Below are positions 26,501 to 33,732 of a DNA stretch of 64,000 nt, piece by piece. Position numbers and translations under genes: made by a program. Location: NCBI RefSeq assembly GCF_004358205.1, contig NZ_SMYO01000012.1, forward strand, positions 1-64,000, read 5' to 3'. Every line of letters starts with the position of its first letter. Position 1 is the first letter of the stretch. Under the pieces are notes generated by a model that was not told the DNA's origin, ran no database searches, and saw only the letters and a list, made by a program, of their open reading frames with translations. Source of the stretch: Bacillus salipaludis. GTDB taxonomy: Bacteria > Bacillota > Bacilli > Bacillales_B > DSM-18226.

Positions 26501-26726
26501 GGTTCCATGTGTTAGTTGTTATGCAAGTGGCATTAATGATGAGGGTCGTAAGGAAATCGTCGATGGTATAGATGTACAAACTTGGTTAACTGGAAAAGTA
26601 AGAGATGTAGTTGCTGGAAGCTCAAATCTTGAAGCTGCCCGAGATATTCCAATTTTCAATCGTATTCGTGAATTGAATAAACGAGATATGATGGCGGTCT
26701 ATCAATGCCTTGAGGAAAATAATTAA
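23556..26726 (+). CDS. Divergent UvrA-like ABC ATPase with extra C-terminal zinc-module half
   Basis: A 1056-residue protein. Residues 1-560 hold two UvrA-type ABC heads: GSGKT (31-35), zinc module C131xxC134/C145xxC148, LSGGELTRLYLAE and IIDEISVGMD; then GSGKS (354-358), a degenerate signature LSTGEFQCVHLVSE, FIFDEPSKGL and MIEHN. Residues 600-1056 lack Walker motifs but resemble the UvrA insertion/zinc region, with C670xxC673, C797xxC800, C960xxC963 and C985xxC988. GGAGAGG points to the ATG at 23556, not the upstream frame start. Short UvrA-like paralogues can confer resistance to DNA-binding drugs, and this one may protect nucleic acid. It is not the housekeeping UvrA. Confidence 0.8.
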   Translation: MKINQLIANNINRLDAVLPEDQSLGIAGLSGSGKTTFCQTIGEESKKRLVSLLPKAEYQYLFPNIMETNFSAIKMEEMPLVLFLGRSSISSNPRSTIGTHTGVFTEIRVRLAEIYHLSPEVFSFNNELGWCPACKGRGTTKNVECPKCKGRRYNLEVEQKQLELFEKPHSISDINELSIESILSLAEVLHISEAKQLILKNIINMNIGYLTLNRIMGTLSGGELTRLYLAEFMAASSNTVIIIDEISVGMDHETLLKILEQITQLGYRNQIWLIDHSDTVLDATEEQLFFGPGSGKYGGKIVEESPRPKPINWERNPSMPPEFYQFQDLYCRNIQIREIQIPKNRLVTFTGESGSGKSTLVNECIAKDFLKRYPKDKLVMVGQDRNQSITSRSTVATFLDIKRRLTKYSEDIEDIFQRSIEDIIDELPNEDITHKRLSLLIKLGLGYLTLERKTQSLSTGEFQCVHLVSELFSNSRNPHTLFIFDEPSKGLSQNILNQFIDSVRVILQDESVSIVMIEHNAYMLESSDFIIDFGKRQLAPVEHLDVVGHDDFFRQNNSAENVAPLHISSTLKPQNGIYYLQENHIAYFKNAENVYKGGILKSLSSMARLIYGEYESDTIAPVIAIDLERHLYSQYSFLYEIGGIINHIVAAHPTNKDTRSFDFYHQENHCPYCSGRRMIEKFDIDVVIQDKTVPFWDGLLHPDVMKVLKHYKYPKLQFLFEEIKNELGQDISKSYNEMTEAEKHTFLYGYWEKTFYDKEGKTRRTWEGFNKIIGMYMVISKSIIKEQMKASREMINCPVCQGTVLNHHKKLIYSDTDIRVMIDQPIDQVIKTIGKLPELEKLKAIVGGDMPLTEDVSLLPRETQVRLKMFELERASFVGYEIVLQNVLPFWDSIKGSIEEISSKNRITVCDFANITETRETIIDKYFTNGKYKKLTYVYEAFGYKKIVTQINKIKASQPCPFCKGKKVISEDNLHDGVFKLSVPCVSCYASGINDEGRKEIVDGIDVQTWLTGKVRDVVAGSSNLEAARDIPIFNRIRELNKRDMMAVYQCLEENN

Positions 26727-26785
26727 AACAAGCCATATTTTAAAACAAAGCTAGATGCCATGATGTGATAGAAAGCTCATTTTTT

Positions 26786-26854
26786 ATGGATGGAGGGTAT
26801 ATTGTAGAGGAAAATGAACCGATTCAGTTATTCGGTAACCCACAGCATGAGTGA
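26786..26854 (+). pseudogene. C-terminal remnant of an amino-acid ABC transporter ATPase
   Basis: The 22 codons read MDGGYIVEENEPIQLFGNPQ, then HE and stop. This is the typical C-terminal end of GlnQ-type polar amino-acid importer ATPases (MDGGxIVEEGxPxxLFxNPQHERT). Upstream sequence in the same frame is not recognisable and there is no ribosome binding site, so only a fragment remains. Confidence 0.6.
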
Positions 26855-26888
26855 AAAAAGGCTCTCGTGAGCAAGGTGCTATAAATTA

Positions 26889-26918
26889 AAAAGGGAAGTT
26901 TGGGCAGACTTCCCTTTT
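26889..26918. terminator. Bidirectional terminator between the UvrA-like and MFS genes
   Basis: AAAGGGAAGT (26890-26899) pairs with ACTTCCCTTT (26908-26917), with A-rich DNA on the left and Ts on the right, and serves both convergent genes. Confidence 0.8.
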
Positions 26919-26936
26919 TATCTATACCTCGATTGC

Positions 26937-28154
26937 TTAACCAGCCCGCTTCAATTCTACAGCTTCCGCCCGATGATTTCTTTTAAGAGCAAGCATCACA
27001 ATAAAGGATACACAGTAAAGAACCGCCAAATAAGTCATCGCGACAGTCATATCATAGTTTTGCAAAATGTAGCCAACCAGGATTGGCGACAGTCCTCCAA
27101 GTGCACGTCCAAAGTTAAAAATGGCGTTTGTGGCGGTACTGCGGATTTGAACTGGATAGTAACTGCTAATAAGTGCGCCATAGCCGGCAAACATTCCGTT
27201 TGAAAAGAACCCAACGATTGCCCCGCCAATGAGTACAGCTGCACTACCTGCTGCTTGCGAGTATAAAAACACCGCAGAGGCCGAAGCAAGTAAGAAAATC
27301 CCGTAAGAACGTTTCATTCCAAGGCGGTCGATGAATTGACCAAAGGTCAGCATTCCAATCAACATCCCAACTGCCGTGCTGATCGTCCATAAAGCCGAAC
27401 TTGAAACGGACAATCCTTGTGATTTTTGCAGCATAGATGGCAGCCAAATCATCAAGCCGTTATAGCCGGCAATTTGTACTGTTGCCATAATCGCTAATGA
27501 AATGGTGGTCATGGATGTTCTCGGTGTAGCAAATAATTGAGGAAGTTTGCTTTTTTCGAGTCTTTTATCTGCCTTTTGGCGTTTTTGAGCTGCCAGCCAT
27601 TCCGGTGATTCCTTTAAGTTTTTACGTACCATAATGGCAAATATAACCGGAATAATTCCGACAAAAAACAATGCTCTCCAGCCGAATGCAGGAAGGATGA
27701 TCGCACTTAGTACGGCTGCGATAATAACCCCAAATTGAGCACCAATACTTACATAAGATGAGGCCCTGCCTTGTTTTTCCTTTGGCCATGCCTCTGCTAC
27801 TAGCGTCATCCCAATTCCGTATTCCCCACCTGCACCGAGCCCGGCGATAAATCTGAAAATGTAAACTTGTTCTATATTAGTTGCCATTCCGGTTAAAGCT
27901 GTACCGATGGCAAAGAAGAGAATACTATACGTAAACGTCCGAACCCGGCCAAACTTATCTGCAAGAATTCCAAAAATCACTCCGCCTGCAAGCATTCCTA
28001 GATTCGTAATCGAAGAAATAAGTCCTCCTGTAGCTAAATCAATGTGAAAATTGGCAATAATCATCGACATGGCGAAGGAGATAAACATAATGTCCATGCC
28101 TTCTAGTGTTAAGCCCGTTACAGACGCAACAACTGTTTTTTTCTGATAGTTCAT
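26937..28154 (-). CDS. MFS transporter under PyrR-type attenuation
   Basis: A 405-residue, 12-helix major facilitator of the sugar/aromatic-acid porter type: GLTLEGMDIMFISFAMSMII in helix 1, GGVIFGILADKFGR after helix 2, RFIAGLGAGGEYGIGMTLVAE in helix 4, and a mirrored GQFIDRLGMKRSYG. The frame opens upstream at 28244, but GGAGGGTATCAAAA sets the ATG at 28154. The leader carries two PyrR-binding boxes and a terminator, so expression should fall when UMP is plentiful. Cargo may therefore be a pyrimidine, orotate or a precursor. The family alone would not have suggested this. Confidence 0.85.
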   Translation of the reverse strand: MNYQKKTVVASVTGLTLEGMDIMFISFAMSMIIANFHIDLATGGLISSITNLGMLAGGVIFGILADKFGRVRTFTYSILFFAIGTALTGMATNIEQVYIFRFIAGLGAGGEYGIGMTLVAEAWPKEKQGRASSYVSIGAQFGVIIAAVLSAIILPAFGWRALFFVGIIPVIFAIMVRKNLKESPEWLAAQKRQKADKRLEKSKLPQLFATPRTSMTTISLAIMATVQIAGYNGLMIWLPSMLQKSQGLSVSSSALWTISTAVGMLIGMLTFGQFIDRLGMKRSYGIFLLASASAVFLYSQAAGSAAVLIGGAIVGFFSNGMFAGYGALISSYYPVQIRSTATNAIFNFGRALGGLSPILVGYILQNYDMTVAMTYLAVLYCVSFIVMLALKRNHRAEAVELKRAG

Positions 28155-28236
28155 TTTTGATACCCTCCAGTTTTTTACAAATGTTTGAAGGGAATGGATA
28201 CTTAATTCAGTAAATGAATCTTCCATTCTCTTTTCA

Positions 28237-28430
28237 AGCCTCACAGGACTACGTTAAAAAGAGTACTGCGTAATACTAAAAATGCCCTTTCATCACAGAG
28301 GACAAAAGGGCATGGATAGACTAAGCCTATTTCATTATTACGCGCCCTTTTCAGCCTCTCTGGACTGATTTTTAAAGGAATTATTATATTACTATATATA
28401 CTAGCATGCTTATAAACTTCGTTCAATGAA
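28237..28430 (-). promoter_or_regulatory. PyrR-dependent transcription attenuator with promoter
   Basis: On the reverse strand, TTGAAC-17-TAGTAT makes a promoter near 28430-28400. Then comes AGTCCAGAGAGGCT (28366-28353), a full match to the PyrR RNA-binding consensus ARUCCNGNGAGGYU, followed by GAAAAGG. Next is the terminator ATGCCCTTT/AAAGGGCAT with TTTTTAG (28313-28278). A second PyrR box, AGTCCTGTGAGGCT, lies at 28250-28237. After it, GAATGGA/TCCATTC can pair but has no T run. This is the classic pyr-operon layout, here placed before an MFS gene. Confidence 0.85.
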
Positions 28431-28539
28431 AATTTAAATATGGTAATTTGAAAAAACTTACAATAAAATTTTGTCACGGGTGATGATAAAATCAAACTAA
28501 TATGAATACAAAGTTCTACAACCTTCGACACATTTGAAG

Positions 28540-28635
28540 TGGGATAGGGGAGACCCTGCAGGAACGAAGCGACGAGGAGGCTTCCCGAACCGCTTGTGCC
28601 TGGAGCGGAAATCAACAACTAAGTTTAACATAGCC
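28540..28635. repeat. MITE-related element, second copy (right part)
   Basis: Ends in GGAGCGGAAATCAACAACTA and AGTTTAACATAGCC, close to the right half of the 990-1101 element. The left part (GCAGGAACGAAGCGACGAGG) is of a kind often seen between Bacillus genes. No matching left end is present, so it is truncated or a variant. The surrounding 28441-28754 interval holds no gene that I can support. Confidence 0.5.
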
Positions 28636-28654
28636 ATTAAATAAAATATGGAAG

Positions 28655-28688
28655 CAGACACCGCTTGTATATCGGTGTCTGTTTTTTT
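28655..28688 (+). terminator. Orphan intrinsic terminator
   Basis: CAGACACCG (28655-28663) pairs with CGGTGTCTG (28673-28681), followed by seven Ts. No + strand gene precedes it, so it may block read-through into the LytTR gene or be left over from a lost gene. Confidence 0.75.
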
Positions 28689-28856
28689 AGAACTTAGGAA
28701 CCAAGTGGTCTTCTAGGGGGGACTAGGATTGAGCGGATAGGGTCGGATGTATAAATGGTATACTATTATAGTAGAATTTTAAGTGCATGTCACAATGTGC
28801 CAACCTTAGGAGGTAGAACGGGCGTTGTGAAATTTTGTAGGAGGAGGGGCCGGATT

Positions 28857-29501
28857 ATGGAAAGCATTACTGTCGTTTCTCTTCTAGATGTAATCAGTGA
28901 ATTGTTTTCTGATGAAATTTCCATTGCGGTATCCAATACAAAGGAATATATCTATTATCGGCCAAGTAAGAGGGTGGATTTAAAGATTAGACCTGGTGAT
29001 TCGATAAAAGAAGGGACAATTGCGTTTAAAGCGCTTCACATGAAGCAAAAAATTTCCGAATTTATTGATCGTGATGTTTTTGGCATTCCTTATCATGGGA
29101 TGGCTGTGCCCTTTTTTCATGCTGGAAAGCTAGAAGGTTGCGTAACAGCTATATTTCCAACGTTAACGAGCGGGAAATTAGTTGTAACGATTAAAACAGA
29201 GGATGGCTGGATTCCGATTCCTTTTTCACAGGTGATTTACTTTGAAGCCAAGGATAAAAAGACGTATGTTTTTGGCAAGGAGCATAGCGGGACGCATAAA
29301 TACTCCCTTCAGGAATTTGAATTTCTGCTGCCAAAGGATTATTTTATCCGCTGTCATCGCTCGTTTATTGTGAATGTGAATCATATTAAAGCGATTTATC
29401 CTGATACCCATTCTACTTTTGTTCTTTCGATGGATAATGGTGATCAAGTTCCTGTAAGTCAATCCTATTCCAGTTATTTTCGCCGCTTGCTTGGATTTTA
29501 A
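28857..29501 (+). CDS. LytTR-domain transcriptional regulator with N-terminal sensory domain
   Basis: A 214-residue protein: residues about 10-110 form a small sensor-like domain (ISIAVSNTKEYIYYRPSKRV, IPYHGMAVPFFHAGKLEG), and residues about 125-214 a LytTR DNA-binding domain (VIYFEAKDKKTYVFG, FLLPKDYFIRCHRSFIVNVN, QSYSSYFRRLLGF). There is no receiver domain, so it is a one-component regulator. The frame opens at 28755, but GGAGGAGGGG fixes the ATG at 28857. The next gene, 118 bases downstream, encodes an acetyl-CoA hydrolase/transferase and is the likely target or operon partner. The LytTR part is certain; the ligand is unknown. Confidence 0.82.
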   Translation: MESITVVSLLDVISELFSDEISIAVSNTKEYIYYRPSKRVDLKIRPGDSIKEGTIAFKALHMKQKISEFIDRDVFGIPYHGMAVPFFHAGKLEGCVTAIFPTLTSGKLVVTIKTEDGWIPIPFSQVIYFEAKDKKTYVFGKEHSGTHKYSLQEFEFLLPKDYFIRCHRSFIVNVNHIKAIYPDTHSTFVLSMDNGDQVPVSQSYSSYFRRLLGF

Positions 29502-29619
29502 AAATTCTGTTTTATCCATTGGAATTGCTGTTTTATCTGAATTTTTCGTAACTAATCCTTAAAATCCCCAAATGATCAACCTTATCTGTAAAATCTTAGG
29601 TAAGGGGGTTGGATGGGAT

Positions 29620-31140
29620 ATGGATAAACGGCTTGAGCGGATTCGTGATTCAAAGCTCTGGGATCGGGTGGTAACACCTGAGGAAGCAGCATCATGGATT
29701 CAAGATGGGATGACATTAGGGTTAAGTGGATTTACACGTGCCGGCGATGTGAAAGCGGTTCCTTTTGCGTTAGTGAAACGGGCGGAAAAGGAATCCTTTA
29801 AGGTGAATGTGTATACCGGGGCTTCTTTAGGTTCCGATGTGGATAAGCTTTTTGCCGAAGCGGGGATTTTAGGAAAACGTCTTCCGTTTCAAGCGGATCC
29901 TACCATGAGGAGCAAAATTAACAATGGTGAGATTTTGTTTGTCGATCAGCATTTATCACACACCGCTGAATTGGTTCGTGCAAATGTAATGGACCCGATT
30001 GATGTGGCAATTTTGGAAGCGTTCTCAATAACGGAAGATGGAATGGTGGTTCCAACGACTTCGATTGGGAACTCCTTATCGTTCGCGGCAAATGCCAAGT
30101 CCATTATTATTGAAATCAATTTGGCTCATCGGGTGAACCTAGAAGGCCTGCATGATTTATATGAGCTTGGAAAACAGGGAGAACGGGACCCGATTCCTTT
30201 AACGAAAGTGGATGACCGGATTGGGACAATTGGAATTCCGGTGGATCTTGAAAAGGTTAAGGGGATTGTATTTACCAATCAGCTGGACTCTCCGTCTACG
30301 ATTGTTCCACCTGATGAGGAAACGGTTGTCATGGCCCAGCATTTAATGGAATTTTTGCGTAAAGAGATTGCTGCCGGCAGGCTGACGGAACGTCTTGCCC
30401 CGCTGCAATCTGGAATTGGTTCGATTGCTAATGCGGTTCTTCATGGAATGGTCGATTCAGAGTTTCATGATTTAGAGGTTTATTCAGAGGTATTACAGGA
30501 CGCCGTATTTGATTTAATGGACGCAGGAAAGGTTCAGTTTGCATCCTGCTGTTCGATTACGCTTTCGGATGCAAAAATGAAAGAGGTCTCTGCAAACTTT
30601 GATCGGTATCGGGATCAGTTGATTATGCGGCCGCAGGAGATTTCCAATCATCCGGAAATCATCCGCCGTCTTGGCTTGATTTCGATTAACACTGCATTAG
30701 AATTAGATATTTACGGGAATGTTAATTCTACCCATGTGTTAGGAACGAAAATGATGAACGGTATCGGCGGATCCGGTGATTTTGCCCGGAATGCCCGCTT
30801 AGCTATTTTCGTTACAAAATCGATTGCCAAAGGCGGGAAAATTTCAAGTATTGTTCCGTTTGTTTCACACGTTGATCATACAGAGCATGATGTTGATGTG
30901 ATTGTGACGGAACAAGGATATGCAGATTTGCGCGGATTGGCTCCACGGCAGCGGGTGGAACTGATCATCGAGCGCTGTGCACATCCGATGTATCGCGAGC
31001 AGCTTCGAGAATATTATCGTGAGGCTCTTGTTCGGGGAGGTCAGACCCCTCACGTATTAGAAAAAGCACTTTCATGGCACACCAACTTTGCAGCGAACGG
31101 GACAATGCTGCAGCAGCAGAAGGTTGCCGAAACGGTTTAA
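29620..31140 (+). CDS. Acetyl-CoA hydrolase/succinyl-CoA:acetate CoA-transferase family enzyme
   Basis: A 506-residue enzyme moving CoA between acetate and another acyl group (AarC/Cat1 type). Motifs: GMTLGLSGFTRAGDVKAVP at the N-terminus, LPFQADPTMRSKINNGEI, LQSGIGSIANAVLHGM, YSEVLQDAVFDL with the likely catalytic glutamate, and NGIGGSGDFARNARLAIF. It is placed in the cytosol and would serve acetate use or overflow metabolism. The frame opens at 29572; the ATG at 29620 after AAGGGGGT gives the usual length. It follows the LytTR regulator gene and ends at a strong terminator. Confidence 0.87.
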   Translation: MDKRLERIRDSKLWDRVVTPEEAASWIQDGMTLGLSGFTRAGDVKAVPFALVKRAEKESFKVNVYTGASLGSDVDKLFAEAGILGKRLPFQADPTMRSKINNGEILFVDQHLSHTAELVRANVMDPIDVAILEAFSITEDGMVVPTTSIGNSLSFAANAKSIIIEINLAHRVNLEGLHDLYELGKQGERDPIPLTKVDDRIGTIGIPVDLEKVKGIVFTNQLDSPSTIVPPDEETVVMAQHLMEFLRKEIAAGRLTERLAPLQSGIGSIANAVLHGMVDSEFHDLEVYSEVLQDAVFDLMDAGKVQFASCCSITLSDAKMKEVSANFDRYRDQLIMRPQEISNHPEIIRRLGLISINTALELDIYGNVNSTHVLGTKMMNGIGGSGDFARNARLAIFVTKSIAKGGKISSIVPFVSHVDHTEHDVDVIVTEQGYADLRGLAPRQRVELIIERCAHPMYREQLREYYREALVRGGQTPHVLEKALSWHTNFAANGTMLQQQKVAETV

Positions 31141-31222
31141 TTATGTTGATAAGGGATGTCAACTGTTGTCCAACTGGGATGGGGACCCTAGTGCGGAAGA
31201 TTTGAACTTAATTAAATTGTAG

Positions 31223-31253
31223 CACCTGGATATCTGTATCCAGGTGTTTTTTT
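31223..31253 (+). terminator. Terminator after the CoA-transferase gene
   Basis: Perfect 10-bp stem CACCTGGATA/TATCCAGGTG with a TCTG loop and seven Ts. Confidence 0.9.
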
Positions 31254-31341
31254 GACTAAATGTGAAGGCCATAATAGTTAAGAAATGGTGGTTTTAAAGT
31301 TGTAAAGGAAATGGAAAAAGTAGTAAAAGAAGCCATATAAT

Positions 31342-31407
31342 ATTGGGGACTGAGTCTCAAGTTGTTATTGTTGTAATGTATCTTGGTGTCAGCCCCCAAT
31401 TTTTTTG
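31342..31407 (+). terminator. Terminator-like hairpin just upstream of a membrane-protein gene
   Basis: ATTGGGG-A-CTGA (31342-31353) pairs with TCAG-C-CCCCAAT (31389-31400), followed by seven Ts, 41 bases before the TTG start at 31448. It may insulate the gene or act as a leader attenuator. Confidence 0.6.
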
Positions 31408-31447
31408 TAGGCAACATGCAAATCCACTATGGAAGAAGGGGATTATT

Positions 31448-31951
31448 TTGTATCACCGGCTTTGGCTGATTGTTAATACTGCATTAGTCGTTATTTTGAC
31501 AGTATATATTTGGATAATAAGCCCTCATGATAGTTCCAGTGTGGTTTTAGCTCAATTATTGGCACAGATTGCTGTGATTTTTTTCATCGTGAATGTGAAT
31601 ATGTATTTCATTTTTCTTGTGATTCGGAATACTTCGCAACGAAATGTGAAGATTCGCCTGGCGAAGTTTTCAAGAGCTTTAATGAAGTGGCATATAAAAA
31701 TAGGAGTCTCCGCCACCATTCTTATTTTGGCCCATGCGTTGATTAATTTAAGTAAGGTGGGGCCGCTGGTAGGTTATACTCATGTAAAGTTTGTAAGCGG
31801 TTATCTTGCAATCCTAATGCTTTCGGTTACATTATTTGCCGGCTATTTGCGTTATAAGAAGTCCTCCGGATTTCGGCGTAAATTCCACCTTACCTCAGCT
31901 ATGATCCTCTTGGCAGCCTTTCTAATCCATATTTTTGTCCTCCTTAATTAA
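31448..31951 (+). CDS. Four-helix membrane protein with cytochrome b-like histidines
   Basis: About 167 residues with four hydrophobic segments. Histidines placed in or near helices (KWHIKIGVSATILILAHALI and RRKFHLTSAMILLAAFLIHI) recall the paired haem ligands of cytochrome b561/ferric-reductase-like membrane proteins, so haem b binding is plausible. The frame is open from 31343, but AAGGGGATTATT before the TTG at 31448 gives a start just before the first helix (YHRLWLIVNTALVVILTVYI). No redox partner is adjacent. The function is unknown and the haem idea is inference. Confidence 0.6.
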   Translation: MYHRLWLIVNTALVVILTVYIWIISPHDSSSVVLAQLLAQIAVIFFIVNVNMYFIFLVIRNTSQRNVKIRLAKFSRALMKWHIKIGVSATILILAHALINLSKVGPLVGYTHVKFVSGYLAILMLSVTLFAGYLRYKKSSGFRRKFHLTSAMILLAAFLIHIFVLLN

Positions 31952-31967
31952 AGGAGATCATACCCGT

Positions 31968-32020
31968 GTCCACGTGGTGTGGACAAATCAACCGCTTTGT
32001 CCACGAGCGGTGCCTGTCAC
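31968..32020 (-). repeat. 53-bp dispersed element, copy 1
   Basis: Reverse-strand copy: reads GTGACAGGCACCG, then GGACAAA, a variable centre, TTTGTCC and a final GTGGAC-type end. It sits between the membrane-protein gene and the histidine kinase gene. Confidence 0.85.
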
Positions 32021-32121
32021 CTTATTCGGTTTTGTCGCTATATTCAAAAAAGTTCTTTTATTTGCCGTAAAATTCAGTAAAATGGATGGAGAGAATATTT
32101 GTAGCGGTGGGAGAGATTTCT

Positions 32122-33582
32122 ATGTCGATTAGTATCCCGATTTTTGGTAATGGAAATGAATCGGTCTTATATAATCCTGATGAATTAATTGATCTGTTTC
32201 TCAATTGTACAGCAGACGGATTTGCGATCGTCGATATGGAAAATCGATTCATTCGCATAAACCCTGTGTATACACAGATTTTCGGTTTTACAGAGGAAGA
32301 TGTTATTGGAAAGAGGTTTGATGAAATTCCACATTCCGATATAGTGAAGGAAATTATTAAAGAGGTCAAACAAGGCAAATCGTTTACCAATATGATTATT
32401 CAACGGTTTCATAAAGATGGCACAGCCCTTGACATATCGGTTACCTATTCACCTTTTCGAAATTCGAATGGTGATATGATCGCCATTATTGCGACTTATC
32501 GTGATATCACCCATACGGTTTTAATGGAAAAAGAGTTAAAACGAACACGTGAATTGTATAAATTAATTACGGAAAATACAACCGATATGATAAAAGTTTA
32601 TTCAAAGGATTATGATATTCTCTATGCTTCCCCATCTCATGAACAAAGAATTGGATACACCCCCGAGCAATTAGTAGGCAAAAGTATATTTGATTTGGTT
32701 TTTCCTGAGGAAATGGAAGATTTCAAAAAGATGTTTCAAAAAATAGAGGAAACAGGGGAATCTCAAGTTTTTCAAGTGAAAATGAAGACAAGTACGAACG
32801 AAATTTTTCATTCTGAATCCAATATTAGTCCAATTTTTAATGAAAAAAAAGAAGTTGAATCATATGTCACGGTAGGAAGGGATATAACCGAGAGAGTGAA
32901 CAATGATGCTGCGTTTCGGAATTTGGATAGGCTCTCCATCATTGGACAATTAGCGGCAGGTGTTGCCCATGAAATCCGAAATCCGTTAACATCTTTAAAG
33001 GGGTTCTCCAAACTTTTAAAAAGTACGACAAATAAGGAAAAGAATGACCAATACTTATCAATTATTACGAACGAATTGGACCGGATTGATATGATTGTGA
33101 ATGAGTTTATGTCTTTAGCAAAACCACAAGCAATCCATTTTGAACGGGAACAGTTAACTTTGATCTTGGACAGCACCATTAATGTCCTGCATCCACAGGC
33201 ACTCTTGCATGGAGTAGAAATCAAAATAAATTATCCAACTGATCATGTTGAGATTAATTGCAGTATGCATCAGCTTAAACAAGTATTTGTTAACTTTTTG
33301 AAAAATGCAATAGAAGCCATGCCAAAAGGCGGGACTGTACATATTAATGTAGAAAAAGTGGACCACAATCGGGTCGTGATTAGCTTTACGGACGAAGGTG
33401 TGGGGATTGAACAGGAACGCTTGAATTACCTAGGAACCCCCTTTTACACCACAAAAGATAAAGGAATTGGGCTCGGATTAACCGTTAGCAATAAAATCAT
33501 CCAAGAACATTGTGGAACAATGAAAATACAAAGCCAAATCGGTGTCGGCACAACCGTCACCGTAGAATTGGACTGTTTATAA
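32122..33582 (+). CDS. PAS-PAS sensor histidine kinase (sporulation-kinase type)
   Basis: A 486-residue cytosolic kinase: PAS 1 (about 15-125, NCTADGFAIVDMENRFIRIN), PAS 2 (about 140-255, DYDILYASPSHEQRIGYTPE), a HisKA dimerisation helix with H283 in GVAHEIRNPLTSLKGFSKLL, and a HATPase_c domain with NFLKNAIEAMPKGG, FTDEGVGIE and GIGLGLTVSNKI. No membrane segments and no response regulator alongside, the pattern of KinA/KinE-like kinases feeding the sporulation phosphorelay. GGGAGAG before the ATG at 32122 is preferred over the frame start at 32086. The signal is unknown. Confidence 0.87.
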   Translation: MSISIPIFGNGNESVLYNPDELIDLFLNCTADGFAIVDMENRFIRINPVYTQIFGFTEEDVIGKRFDEIPHSDIVKEIIKEVKQGKSFTNMIIQRFHKDGTALDISVTYSPFRNSNGDMIAIIATYRDITHTVLMEKELKRTRELYKLITENTTDMIKVYSKDYDILYASPSHEQRIGYTPEQLVGKSIFDLVFPEEMEDFKKMFQKIEETGESQVFQVKMKTSTNEIFHSESNISPIFNEKKEVESYVTVGRDITERVNNDAAFRNLDRLSIIGQLAAGVAHEIRNPLTSLKGFSKLLKSTTNKEKNDQYLSIITNELDRIDMIVNEFMSLAKPQAIHFEREQLTLILDSTINVLHPQALLHGVEIKINYPTDHVEINCSMHQLKQVFVNFLKNAIEAMPKGGTVHINVEKVDHNRVVISFTDEGVGIEQERLNYLGTPFYTTKDKGIGLGLTVSNKIIQEHCGTMKIQSQIGVGTTVTVELDCL

Positions 33583-33607
33583 ATTTAAAAGTGACAGCAT
33601 AAAAAAA

Positions 33608-33660
33608 GTGACAGGCACCGTCCGTGGACAAATCGGTCGTTTTGTCCATGTGGGGTGGAC
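33608..33660 (+). repeat. 53-bp dispersed element, copy 2
   Basis: Starts GTGACAGGCACCGTCCGTGG 26 bases after the kinase stop codon and ends GGGGTGGAC; the variable centre is CGGTCG. Confidence 0.9.
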
Positions 33661-33681
33661 AATGTTGTTTTTAGCCTGTTT

Positions 33682-33732
33682 GCCTGACTCTCAGGGCGCT
33701 TGGTTAGCGTGCTGGGTGTCAGGCTTTTATTT
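33682..33732 (+). terminator. Terminator after the histidine kinase gene
   Basis: GCCTGAC (33682-33688) pairs with GTCAGGC (33718-33724), followed by TTTTATTTT. The end of the reverse-strand ykuK gene overlaps it. Confidence 0.65.

Noticed and set aside
28241..28618. 125-codon reverse-strand open frame upstream of the MFS gene
   Set aside because: It covers the PyrR attenuator and a MITE-like element; its translation resembles nothing, and the leader structure explains the sequence.
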